From the NCBI RefSeq assembly GCF_901933205.1, contig NC_044572.1:64954465-65018464 (forward strand): a stretch of DNA of 64,000 nt. The letters run 5' to 3'. Numbering within the stretch: position 1 is the stretch's first letter; each line of letters opens with the position of its first letter. The DNA is from Camarhynchus parvulus. Taxonomy: Eukaryota > Chordata > Aves > Passeriformes > Thraupidae. Position numbers and translations under genes: made by a program. Below are positions 1-12,500 of the stretch, piece after piece. The notes beneath the pieces were generated by a model. The model was not told where the DNA came from. It did no database searches and worked only from the letters and a program-made list of their open reading frames with translations.

Positions 1-60
1 ATGGAATCATTTAGAGACCTCTGAGATGATTGAGACCAACTGGTAACCATTCCAGGTGGT
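1..60 (-). repeat. CR1 LINE 3'-end remnant (antisense)
   Basis: The first ~50 bases read like the antisense 3' end of an avian CR1 element: an ATGGAATCATTTAG stretch, then GACCTCTGAGATGATTGAG and a CCAACTGGTAACC-like stretch. The similarity is judged from memory of the CR1 consensus, and the element is cut by the window edge. Confidence 0.45.
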
Positions 61-269
61 GGATCTCACTTTGGCACAGTGTGTGCAGGATTCAGGGCTT
101 CAGATTAGAGAAGTTCAGCTTGTAAAAACGAGTGCTGGGCCATAGAGCAAACCCAAGTTGAATCCAACAGATTCAGTGACCCTGTCTGCTCCCAAAGCAG
201 CCCGACAGTGAATTGAATCTTCCCGACAGGGTGGATTCCAACAAAGACAAAAGGCCACCATCTGCCGTG
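61..269. other. Upstream flank of ELOVL2, no gene seen
   Basis: Ordinary moderate-GC sequence between the CR1 remnant and the CpG-rich promoter. Open frames crossing it are by-products of the GC-rich promoter and show no splice or family signature. Confidence 0.5.
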
Positions 270-418
270 ACAGCTGGGTGGGTGATGGAACAGCACCGCA
301 CGGCCTCTCCCCTGCCCAGATACTGCTCCCCAGCGCCTCCCCATCGCCCCGCTTGGCTGTGCCCGCCCCCGGCATAGCCCCGGCCCTCCCTGCTGCCCCG
401 TGCCCGCCCTCTCACCGG

Positions 419-429
419 CGGGGGCGGGC
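419..429 (+). promoter_or_regulatory. GC box (Sp1-type) upstream of ELOVL2
   Basis: The run CGGGGGCGGGC matches a GGGGCGGGG-type Sp1/KLF site. It lies about 30 bases upstream of the TATA-like element. A second GGGCGGGCG lies at 462-470. Confidence 0.5.
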
Positions 430-456
430 ACGCCGGAGCCGGGAGAAGGCGGTGCC

Positions 457-462
457 TTATAG
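457..462 (+). promoter_or_regulatory. TATA-like element of ELOVL2
   Basis: TTATAG in the context GGTGCCTTATAGGGCGGGCG, sitting in otherwise GC-rich DNA. If used, transcription would start near 485-490 and give a 5' UTR of about 50 bases before the ATG at 536. The start site is inferred from spacing only. Confidence 0.4.
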
Positions 463-535
463 GGCGGGCGCGGGGGCCGCGCCTGCAGAGCCGCGCCGAG
501 CCCGGCGATACCCTGGACAGCGCCGCGCCGCCACC

Positions 536-538
536 ATG
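536..538 (+). CDS. ELOVL2: ELOVL2 coding exon 1 (Met only)
   Basis: Only the initiator codon lies in this exon: GCCGCCACCATG is followed directly by the donor GTGAGT at 539. The genomic Kozak +4 G is intronic, but exon 2 begins with GAG, so the mRNA keeps G at +4. Splicing is phase 0. The exon lies inside the CpG island. Confidence 0.88.
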
Positions 539-3500
539 GTGAGTGCGGGAACCCCCTGCGTCCCCTCCCGCAGACGCACATCCCCCGGGCCCCCTGCCCC
601 CGCTCCACCGGGGCCGGCGGAGAGCCCCCGCTGCCCGCCCGCCCCCCTCCCCCGCCGCTACCCCCGCTCCTACGGGCCGCGTTCGGGGCGTGATTTTTCG
701 GGGGGAAAGGGGGGAGCATGGCCTCAGATGCCCCAGCCCCCACGCCAGGCACCCGAGCCGCCGGCGCGGGTCGGGTCGAGCGGCTGAGCTTGGGCATTGT
801 AGGGAAGGAGGGAGGGACAGAGGGACCCTTAGAGAGCAGGGGAGAAGGGATGGGGGAGAGGGAGCCTCGGGGGCAGCCGGGCGGCACAGGGAGCCGGGAG
901 GCGTGCGGGGACAGGCACGTGGAGGAACGCGGTCCTGGGTGGAGGGAGGGATGGAGAGAGGGAGCGAGAGATGAGCAGCCCCTGGGCATCCATCTCCCCG
1001 GCTGCCCTGCGCCCTGCCCCGCTCCGAGCAGGTGCATCCTGCTCTACCCCGAGGTGCGTTTGAGCGTGTTACATAAACCGATTATTCCCGTTAATTTGTT
1101 ATCTTAACAGAAGCTCTTGCTTTAGCCATGCAATCTGTAGTGGAACGCTTCCTCTTTTTTTTTTTTTTTTTTTTCCTCATGTAATGAATGAACAATGGAG
1201 TTTTAGATTCTAGTTCAGCATTTAGAAGAGTTAACGTGGAACAATGAAGTCGCCTATTTAGCGAGCAGTGCCGATTCCCCATAGCACATTGTGTCTTTGC
1301 AGTCATAGTAACTTTCCCAAAGGGGCTCATCCTGTTTATAAACAGCAATGCATTAAGTGTACTGCCGACCTTACAAAGTAGGACACTATCAAAGAAGTGT
1401 TTTGCAGCCTTAAATTTTGAGGCACGTTGGGATGAATAATTTGGCAAAGGTTGTATCAGAAGCTTGATATGCTTAACAACAGAGCCTAGTTTTTTTTTAT
1501 ATGATTTAACAATAAAAAATACTTTTTTCTCCCCAAAGAAGTCTTTGCATCATATATAGTAAATTCTGCCTTCCTTGAACAAAAATCAGTTTGGACCCTT
1601 CCTTCCCCCATAAATCCAGACATGAATAATATCTGAATAGTCATTCTATGAATTAACTTCAGTCCTTTTTCTAAAAGTCATGTGTCCACCTGCTGTCAGT
1701 GTGAATCTGTTTCTCCTGTGTATTCTATTTGCCACCAACACAGCTTTGGGATGATAGATATGAAAAGACCCTATTGAATATACCTGAAATTGAGCAGTAG
1801 TTTATGCTGCCTGAGCCCCCTTAGAGTGACATAATTTAATTTCTATTTCCTATCAATTTGGAATACAAACCCAAAAGCTATGACTAAATTACCATAGCTG
1901 CACAAAGCCTACGTTAATACTAGCCATTGATGATGTCTCCCTTGTGGCAGAGGAAGAGGGTTACAAAGATACCTGGTGCATACATTATTTATCAGTAATT
2001 GGTACAGGTAATACCCAGGTGCTCAGGAGTACTGAGGCAGCTGGAAAGAAAGGTAAAATATCCAGAACTAGTTAAAATGTTTCCTTTTTATTTCCTTCTA
2101 GGACTGAGATGAAGTCAGTTATACTAGTGCAAATCAAGGAAGCATTAATTGGTAACATAGGCATTGGCAACCTCATACCAGTGGAAATTATAGCTGAGAC
2201 CTACCCTTAACCTGTTCTTTCTGGTTCCTAGAGCTGTTAAATTAACCTTACCTTTTTTTTAAAATGGCTGGATATAATATGAATAATGAATAACCAGAAG
2301 TCACCATTCAGAGCTACATGTGGGTTTGGATTAGCAAATTTTCCACTTCTGTATGTCCAGTAATAGTGTTCAAAAGTTGCTGACATTTCCCATGCTTTGT
2401 TACTCATACATAAAGTCATTCTGAGGAAAGAATTGCCAATCTGAGAAAGTCCTTGAAGTGGTATAAAGGCTGAAGGTTACTTTGGCTCTGAAAGTTGGAA
2501 AGAGTGTCCTTGGAATAATAGTTACTGAAACAAATACCTGAGCTATTGATGAAAGCTGTTGCAATGATGCCAGTGCAGGGTTAAAAGTTACAGCACATCG
2601 ATTTCTAGATGGACCTGGAGCCTGGGGGCAAGGGGTCATGAGGACATTGGAGTATACTACCAAAGGTATCAGGAGCAAATGTAGGACAAACAGATTTTTG
2701 GCCCAGGTGGTGGGAACATTGATTGAGCATTCCCTTCACTTGTATAGGAATAGAGATAAGCAGACTTATGTTGCTGGTGTCCTTTTAACTCAACGGAGAG
2801 TTTTCTTCAGCATCCTGGGTGTTTAATAATCACTATTATTTGTAGAAAGTTAAATAAGAAAACTTTTTTGTTTGTTTTGAAACTACATTTTGCTGAAGCA
2901 GCAAACCACTGCCATCATAAAGCATTAAGTATTTCCTCATCATCCTCACTGTATGAGGGCAACTACAGTGGCTTGGTTCTTCTGTTTATGTAGTTCACTG
3001 CAGCTCTCCTTGCTTCAGTGAATCTAGGTCAAATTACACTGGCTCAGGATTTGGCTGCACCCTTGAACTTTAAACCGATTACACATTTTGATTTGTCAGT
3101 GTATTTTCCATGGGGTCAAATCCCACTTTCATGGGGTAAGAGGGTGTATAACATTGCACAGTCATGGCAACTTATGCTTACAAAGAGACTAGGTAGCACT
3201 AAGGTAAGCATAAACATGAGGACTGTATTTAGATGTTATAGATCCTTTGCCAGTATCCATACCTCTACAAGAATCCAGTGGTAGAGGGAGAGATAGATGC
3301 TGGAAAATGCTTTTCATTTCCTTCAGAGGCTTTGATACCTCTGTAACCTGAAGTCAACACAGAAAGACACCCAACTCTTCTAAGCATTCATAAACATCAT
3401 GGCCACCATATCAAGATATGGACTGTGGTATGGGCATACACTGATTGCAGAACATACACAAAGAGCCCTAGAGAGAGCAAAAATTGCCTCTTCTTTGTTG

Positions 3501-6500
3501 ACTGTAGCCAAAATAAACCCGTCTCATTGTCCATTGGTGTTTGTTAGTTTCTCTGAATACTGCATGAGAAAGAGGATTGCAAAGACAATGTTCTAACCCC
3601 TGAACAGTGCTATGCAAATTGGAAGAAAATGTTTTTCAGCAGACAGAGATCAGCTCAGCACAAACACCTGATGACGCAACATCCAGTGCTACTGCACCCA
3701 CAAGATCTCTCCAGCTCCAGCAGAGTGAAGAGGGAATGGACTGCAGCAGCCCTGCCATCCAGAACCAGAGCAGGAAGGCAGGGCTTTGCCAGCTGACACA
3801 GAATTAATAGGCTATGAGAAAACATGCTGAGAAGCTGCATATAGAACAGGAAAGATAGGCTCTACATGCATAGAAATTCAAGAAGAGACACTGAATCCTT
3901 TTGCACATAGTGGAATTGATTAGGGAAAAAACCTTCCAGGAAATGAAGTAAGAGTCCACCATTTCATTTGCATAGTTACAGATGCCCGCTTACCAAAACC
4001 TGCATGCCCTTGATGTTGATCCCTCTCATCTCTAGAAAGATCCTCTGATTCTTGAAGACTGATCATTGTATCTTCATTACAAGCAGTCTGATCTGTAAAA
4101 AAAAGCACAGTCCTCTTGTTCAACAGGAACTTGATTTTACATTCATTTAACTTTATAGCATCTCTTGACTTTATTGAAGAAAAAGGTTAATCAAAGGCAA
4201 ACACTTTAAATTTGAACTTCTGCCTCAATCAAAAGTTGGGAAAAAACCCTGCAATAGTATTTTATTGAGGCATTAGTAAAGTCCAAAGTAAGGCAAATAT
4301 AAAGGCCTGTTTTATTCCCTGATCTAAGCAAAATTCAAGTGTAAATAAATAGAATAACATCATAATTCTTCCTGATGCTTTCATGCCATGCTATATGGAG
4401 TTTTGTTAAACACTGCCTGTAAAACGGATTTAAAAGCTGAGGCATTATTAAGCATCATACAGAGTCTGAAGTCTATATTCAATGATAAAATAATATGTCA
4501 CAAGTGCAGTCTGATTTGTAATTAAAAAGGTAATGGAGAAGGGAGGGAAATTATGGGGATGGAATTAACTGTACAACTGCTTGTTCCAGCCAGAGAGCTG
4601 CTGCAATGAGCCTGCCTGGTGAGGCAGTGGTGGAAAGGTACGAGGAGGATTGCCCAGCTGAAACAGAGAAGAAACACCCTGAGACATGCAGCTCTGTCAC
4701 ATCGTAAATGCCACACTTCAGACTTTGAGCACACCAAATTTATCAGCCAATTTGTGAGTGCCTGGCAACAGTGGAGCTTGTAAATCCATTATCTGGATAA
4801 ACCCTCTATGGCTTGCCTTCTCATATGCTAAATACATGGGCCACGCTATCTGAGTGACTACGTCTTTACCCATGGGACTGCTGCACAGCTGACAAGTAGA
4901 GAACAATATGAAATGAAGTGAATATTTATGACTTCTGTGGGGCATCTTATCTACCTAACTAACAGCAAAAGCCACTTTAAGTTTTTGAGGAATAGTTAAA
5001 TTCAGATTTAGAAGTGTAATTGGAATTCTTTACATCTTCAAGAAATGACTACATTATATTGTAATTAATACTGGAAGTATTCTGACTTGACAGTCTAACA
5101 AGTCTAACAAGAACAGAGTGATAATTTAAAATATTGAGTTCACCTAGGTAATGACTTTTAAACTGCCCTGAACTTCCTTTTTTCTGTCAAACTGACTGTG
5201 ATAAAGTGGTAAAGGTCAGCTCCCCATAGTGAAGGAAATCAAACCCTCTCTGGTAGAAATTTGTATACAAAGATATGTAATTAGAGAATAAAAAATTAAG
5301 ATCATCAAGATTTCATCATTGTTTGGAGAGATTTTGATTTTTTTCACCCTAAGGAGGACAGATATGGAAATGAGGCAAGAAATAGCTCATATTCTGTGTC
5401 ATCATTTGAAAACCAAACACAGCAAGAAATAGAAATTAGAAGTAGGGTGACCAAGTTTCAGATAAATGTCCTAAGCTCAAGCATTAGCAGCCACAACCAA
5501 ACCATTCTTCCCCAAGTTGTTGAAGAACTTCCTACAGGATGCTAGTCAGTAGTCACCATTCATGACACTTTTTAGCCCGCGAAGAAAATGTGGTACAGCA
5601 GCCTAACAGGAGACTGACTTACACACATGATAAAAAGTCTGCAGCTGTTGTTATTTTCTCTAGGTAATAGAGAAAATAACTCTATTTTCTCTATTACCTA
5701 GAGAAAATAACTGGGGCAGTTTACAGACATTTTGTATCATTAGGGCATTACCATGCAGCGCAGTCATTAGCATTTTTATTCTGAGGAAAGTGTCGGTCTG
5801 GGTGTTTCCATGGTGTAATGGGTTTAAGAATCTGGGCTTTAAAATTCCAGTTATGTGTGGATTAAACTCTAGGATACCCACTGTTGGGGCTGATGGAGAA
5901 AGGGAGCCAATTAGCTTGGGCACCCTCTTATCCTGTGCCAGCAGACAGTGCTCTGTTATTTGGGTTTCATACAATTTTAAGAAGAGGTGTCCTTGGAGTT
6001 TATTAGGGTTCATTTAGGTTTTTAAAAGAGGTAAACTTAGAATTGTTTTGGAGGTGGACACATAAGAGGACTTCCATACCCTCTGTTTTCCTTATTAAGC
6101 TTGAAAATCAACTGTCATTTCCTTTCCTCTCCTTGTGCTGTCTTCTTTAAACATGACTGAAGTCCAAAACATGAATTAGCATTTGAAATACAAGGTTTTG
6201 CCCTCTAGGATTTAAGGGAGAAATGCAAGGAAGAAAAAAAAAGTTAAGGACCAGTTTGTAGAAGATATTTCCTTCTTTAATTGTTGTTTTGTGTTCTCAA
6301 GTGACACTTTGGAAAGCAGGCATCAGCTTCTGTTTCCTTATTTCCTTATATTACACTTGCATTTTCACATCCAACTAGAAGTAAAACAAGACGGTTTCTT
6401 GCATTTTTCTGTAAGCATGGATAAAACTGTTCCAAAAAGCAAAGTGCCTTCAAATTGGCAAGGAATAAATGATTGGCAAACTTTTTGAGAGCAATTTCCT

Positions 6501-9500
6501 TGTCAGGGAATTGGCACATCTCTTGGTAAGGCAGTTCTGAATATTACTGTCCACACCTGCTTTCTCTCCCATTGCTGCCTGCAGCCAGCCAAGTTACTTC
6601 TGCTGGAGTTTAAAAGATTAACTGTGAGGCTATGCAAGTTCTGATCAGATAGGAGTTGGTATTTGTGCCAGAACCATGTTTTACTGTGCACATGGTGTAA
6701 TTTTTTTCAGAGTTTGTCAGTAGTCCATGCAATTCCAGGGGTAAAATTCATCAAGTCTTTATATGTTTTTATATTTATATACTTGTCAATTTATTATTTA
6801 AATACATTTATATATTAAGTAATTTACACAATTTGCATTGTGACTGGCTACTCAAAATTATCCTCCTCCAAAAATTCAGATGCTTGTGTGATATGAAAAA
6901 TATCCCATGCAATGGGATATTTTTTAGAACCAGCTGAATCTGTCCTCTCAGCTGTTAGTATTATGTGTCTTCCTAGGGTAGCATTTCAGTGTTGCTTTGC
7001 TGTTACACCAGACTCTACTGTGGATTTAAATCTTAAAATCTGCCCTTCTTACCTAGGAGTACCCACTTACCTTGACTTGACCTCTTTCCAAGGCATATAT
7101 TTTAATACTGACAGAAAAGCATGCATGAAGCCAGACAAAAACTCCATATTTTCAAGTTAATGGGGGAAAAACAAAAATCAAAGGCTTAGAAAACAAGTGT
7201 ATCAGAAACCAGTTCAGATTAGCAAAGTCTTTATAGGTTCCTTTCTTCTTCCCATTTCCTGCTGCTACTGAAAGCAGAAATGAGAGATGTCTTCCAGCCA
7301 GCAGTGATCATCACTCTCCAAGTAGTAGACAGCTTATTTATGTGAGTTATCTAAGAAATCCAAATCTTCTCCCAAAAATTAGGTACATCCACTGAAAAAT
7401 GTGTTAGAAGAATCTGGATTTACCCTTAAAAGCAACATTGGAAATTTTTCCTGTTGAAATACTGGAGCTATTTGCTTTATCTGGCAGCTTAATGATTAAG
7501 AACCATGAGAAAGGACTGTTCAATCAGTCCTTCCCCAGAACTGGAAAATGAAATAGATCACATCTCTGGTTTTAGAGCGTTCTTTTCAATTTCCAGGGCT
7601 CTTTTTTCAGGCAGAATTTTACTTACATATTCTCTCTAAGATTTTTATTTTATATGTGGCAAAAGCATCACAGGATCTTCAAGTTCTCCTTTGAAAGCTG
7701 AGATACAGCTTGTGATTTCTTGGTGCTGAAACACATTTGAAACTCATCTTTAAAACTGGCAATTTGTGCAAGGCAACAGAAGAGGTAGCATTTAGCTTTA
7801 TTGTTCAGCAAAATAGAAATCCCTCTCCATTTCAGTGAAAACTGAAATGAAAACCTTTTAGGTTCAATGCAGTTATTTCTTCCTTACTGCTGTAGACTTT
7901 GTAAGCCTGTATTTTAATAGTATCTGCAAAAACCCTTCAAAGATAAAAGGCTAGATAAGAGTTCTTTTGATTACAATAACTTAAAGAAAAACTAAAAAAT
8001 ATCTCTCATAACCTACCTGGAGAAAAAAACCCTTTTTTCCCACCATTTTACATTTACTAAATTAGCAGCGTAATTTTATTTCAAATCTGGTATAACTAAA
8101 ATGTCCCTCCAGGACTACATTTAGTAGAATTTTTTTTTCACAAAATAATTTCTTTTTCATCAATCAGGAAGTAATTTTCTTCTGTTTGCCAGACACCTCT
8201 GGGCGATGTCAGAATTCAAATCAGAAAGCGTTTTGACGGAAAGGTACAAAGTTGAAAGCCAAGATAGAGAGCACTGTCATTAAGACAGGTGAAGAAGGGA
8301 AACAAGACAGCACTGTCCCATTTTTCCACCAGACGTGTTTTCCTGAGTTTAAAGGAGTGTGAGTATTTCAATATTCTGGCTTGTTAAACCTCAGGTCTTG
8401 CTGAAGCTTGACAGGCATATTGCAAGCACTTAGTAAACCTAACAGGTCCTGAGCGCTCAATAGGATAAGGAACATCCTGATCAGCTGAAAACAAGAAACC
8501 CATGCTAGTCCCCTGGTCTTCAGGAAATTTGGGGTTTCATATGTTCTTGCTTCTTTTACAAAGGCGTCTCCCCACTGTTCTACCTCCAACTATGAACAGC
8601 ACTGATAAGACACTGGTGTAAGTGTAATTCTCAGAGGCTTTCATTGGATGCAATAAGGTGGTTGTTTAAGCTAAGAGGATGCAATATTATTCAAATAATG
8701 AGTCAGTGTAAATTAAGAACACTGCACTCAATAACAAAGTAGATGATTAAATACCTGTGACACTTCATTCATCCATCCATCCATCTGGCATTAGATGGGG
8801 TTTGAGAACTTGTTACCTGAAATGATCATGCATTTGGCTCCATAAGCCAGTTTAGGATATATTTTGACCAATATACAGCTGATCAGCTCCTCAGGTTAAT
8901 ACTGCAGGCAACTGAATTTAAATTAGGAGAGAGACAGATGCACAGTCAGAATGAAGGAAGCTTTCAAATTCAGTTAGAACCCTCAAATAACAGTGTTTAT
9001 ACCTAACTAGGGAAAGTACCAGAGGACATCTTCAGACATCACCTCCTGCTTTCTTTCTTATAGCCTTCATAAAAGAAATCATTCTAAATAGATGGATTTT
9101 CTTTAAAATCAGTGATACTTGGAATTCTTTTATTTTACCTGCTTACCTAACTCTCACAATTGTCACACATTTACTCCCTCACCACATTTATAGATTGCAC
9201 TGACTTAAACAGGTATAGATTTCTTGGTATAGTTGGTTTTCCAGGGGAAAGCTTCTTAGAACTCTTTTTTTGCCTGAAACATCTTAGTACTCTATGATAT
9301 TAAATAACTAGATTGACCATTATTACCTTTGCCACTCTTTCAGACAATGCATTTCGCCAGCAAACAATTATTCTGTGTCTGCTAGTTGGTTTTTCTCCCC
9401 TAGGGATTTTTTTTGAGTACAGAATGTTCTCATTTTATCTCTTTTAAGGTTATCTGTACTGAAACTTAAATCAGCTACAAGCGCCATCAGTGCTGTTTCT

Positions 9501-12500
9501 AACTTCTCCTGTAAAACAAACATATTTATTGCATTTACTTGCAAGAAATTGTCATCTCTTCAAAGAGTTATTCCTAACAGCACACATATGATGCAAGGTA
9601 AGAAGTGATGCTTATCCTTCTTGGAAACCTAAGCTGGTGAGGATATTAATTTTCTGGAAAGAGGTACTTGATCAGTGCATGTGATGTATATCAGGTCTCA
9701 GATACTTCAAGCTGACCTTGCCAGCAACTCTAGTTTTTCCTCCCCCCTGCTACCTGTCCACTACAGAGCAGCATTGAACCTCATTGATACTTAACTATCA
9801 AGGGAACCGAAAATTTTTCCAAATGATGTCTATCTTTATAATGGCTATTTCTTCTGAGAAGCAATTCATTCAGTCTGGATGGGTGTGACAGCCACAGAGG
9901 TGCAGGGCTCTCATGGAGCTGTTATGGCACATGGAAATTCCCAACTTCAATGGTGCTTGACTTTCCAGGTCAGCTTAGGCTGATCCTATCAGATGATCCT
10001 CCTGAATGCTGAAGAAAGCTAGCTGTGTGAAAAGCCTCCACCAAGAAAGCTGATCTTCTAATACTGGACATAATTACAAAGGCACAAGATGTATTGCAAG
10101 ACCAGCAATACCCACTGAAGTACTGCGTGTTTTCTAGTCAAGTTTGCTTTACATATTATTAGATATCGTGACATGCTTACCCTTCAGAATTTTTTGGGTT
10201 TTACTTTTCTTCTTTCAGTCAGCAGTTACTGTAAATGATATCTACCATCAAACGATAAATTAGGAGATAAATGTCTATTACAACTCACAAGCTTGAAATC
10301 TGCTTGATTTAAAATCTAAGGAACAAATATTAGAAGTAGTTATTTTTACCAAAAACTTCATGCTTCTTTCCCAGAACAATTTACACTCCCAATTGAAAAG
10401 CTTCCTGTACTGAGTTTTGTGCCCACATTTGTCACACAGCAGTTAGACAGTTTTGTACATGGGTAATGACCTCGAAGTGAAATTGAAAGGCTTTGCATGT
10501 GTTGGAAGATTAAGGCTGAAACCTTAGAAGCTGGGATGTGAACTCTCTAATCCTCAGCTGCATGCTACAAACACCTCCCCCTCCTTCAAATTCTTTTCTT
10601 TCACCTTTTCCAACTTACATCCCTATAAATAGCTCAGGAAAGGTTCTATCCATTTGGGCAGAAACTACCCAAAGAAATGGCACAGCGGATGACTGCAAAC
10701 CAAGGAAAACCATTTCTCCAGTGGACAAAAGAACACACCCAGGCTGTAAGAACAAGAGGAGCTGAGTGCTGTTACTTTTGGGGATGTGGCTAAAGCAGGA
10801 TACAACCTGACCTGTGTTACCAGTCCCTGCACGGGACAGAAAGAAAACATGCACACACGTACCTCAGACTTAGTTACCTTGCCAGAGTCCTGCATTCTCT
10901 GTTTTTGAAGAGGAATTAAGATACAATTAAGATACAAATTAAGATACAAGCACTCCACAGCTGGCAGTGGGTCCAGTGAGTCTGGCCAAGGAGACTGTTA
11001 CATCCATGTGGATCTCTGCTGGTGCCTCCAGCAGCCAGCATGGCATTTACCCATAATATGTTGGGTTATAATTGTGCTATGGACATGCCCCATCATAAAT
11101 CTCCTGCTTCTTCCAGGGGCAAGGGGATGGGAATTTGTCCTGGTTTAATGTCCTTGTATAATTCAACAACTTGAGCAGGTTAGACAGAGTATGTATCAGG
11201 GTAAGTTTTGCCTTTGGGCAGGTACTTAGCCCAGTTTGACTAAGTGTTCATAGGTGCAATTTTCCACAAAGGAAAAACAGCTGGGCAGAATTCATCTCAG
11301 TAGATTTAATGTATAAATAAGACACTCAGTAGAGGGTTTGGGGGGAAAAAAGCAAACTTCTAATAATAAGCATTATTATAGATGTGCTTTTGTGGGTTTT
11401 AATCCCACTTTGTTCCTTTGTCAGCTTTCTGAATTTACAGAGGTCAGTAAAAATCTTCATTTAGAGGTATTAGTTTTTAATATAATTCTGGTTTTACTGT
11501 TACAGTGAAAAGCTTGAAAGTATGACTAACTTCTGGATTTATGGAAACAAGAACTTGGTGGCTTAGCTCAGTGAAAATGCAGGGTAGAAGGGGTTTGATT
11601 TGGGGAATCTATGCTAAAGGAGTCACTGCAAAAGCTAGCCAAAGATCTGAACACTCTCTGCTCCTGTTCCAGCTGTGCCAGCTCCCAGGTACACAGCACC
11701 ATTCCTTTGCTGCAGGTCACTGTCCTGCACAGCTCACCTGAACTTGGTACAGCGCATTTCAAGAGCTCCAGTCTGGATAGTTTCAATTAACCAATCCCTT
11801 TATCTGAAATAGGTAACAGCTGTAGAACCAGCACTGCCAATAGCCCTGCAGTGCCATTCCCAGCCCAGGGGAAGCACAGCTGAGAAGCCTGTGCATGGCA
11901 GTCCAACTCTCCAGCCAGCACAGTGGCTTTCATGGTTCTTAAAATGCCACAGATGTTTAGCTCTGATTTAGTTTTTCTGTATGTTTATAAGAAGTTCAGG
12001 GCAGTTAAATAATTGCATCAACTTGAGACTCTTTCACTCACGAGGATGAAAGTATTTTCAGGACCATTATTTGTTACTGAAAAAATAAGGTGTCCTACGT
12101 TACAATTTTCTGTTTATACATGGAACTTTTAATATTTAAAACAGGCTTCTGTGCACAGTCTCTAGCTACTGCAACTTTAAAGTACTTCAGGAGTATAAAA
12201 TTAATACTAATGAATTTCACAAATTCATAAGATGTTGCCTACATGTACTGTACATGGTTAAGTGATGCAAACAAAATGCTGCATTTCATTAATTTTCTTA
12301 CACACAGTACTTGTAGCCTTTTATATGTTAGAAGTGCCTTCTAATTCATACCCTGACAATGACACTTTGTAACTGGTTTGAAACAAGTGTTAATTATGTG
12401 GGGAGCTGTCAATTTTTCCAGCATCTCTTACAGTTTTCCTTTTTTATTTACATGCTTCACAGGCTGTATTCAATCTTCTACCACTCTTGTCCTTGGCAAA

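Larger units (their letters stand above)
270..1050. promoter_or_regulatory. ELOVL2: CpG island / promoter region of ELOVL2
   Basis: GC content and CpG frequency rise sharply from about 290 and fall off after about 1050, where AT-rich intron begins. The island covers the GC boxes, the TATA-like element, exon 1 and the start of intron 1. In humans the ELOVL2 promoter CpG island is a well-known site of age-associated methylation gain. The bird sequence shows an island in the equivalent place; whether it behaves the same way cannot be seen from sequence. The purine-rich part (about 790-970) contains a potential G-quadruplex. Confidence 0.8.

Noticed and set aside
105..1107. Several long overlapping open frames (up to 310 codons) on both strands in the promoter
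   Set aside because: GC-rich DNA lacks stop codons by composition. The frames are P/G/R/A low-complexity, overlap each other and cross the ELOVL2 exon 1 donor.
5660..6013. 117-codon open frame on the - strand
   Set aside because: Starts within intron 1, runs into the inverted repeat and has no recognisable domain or splice structure.
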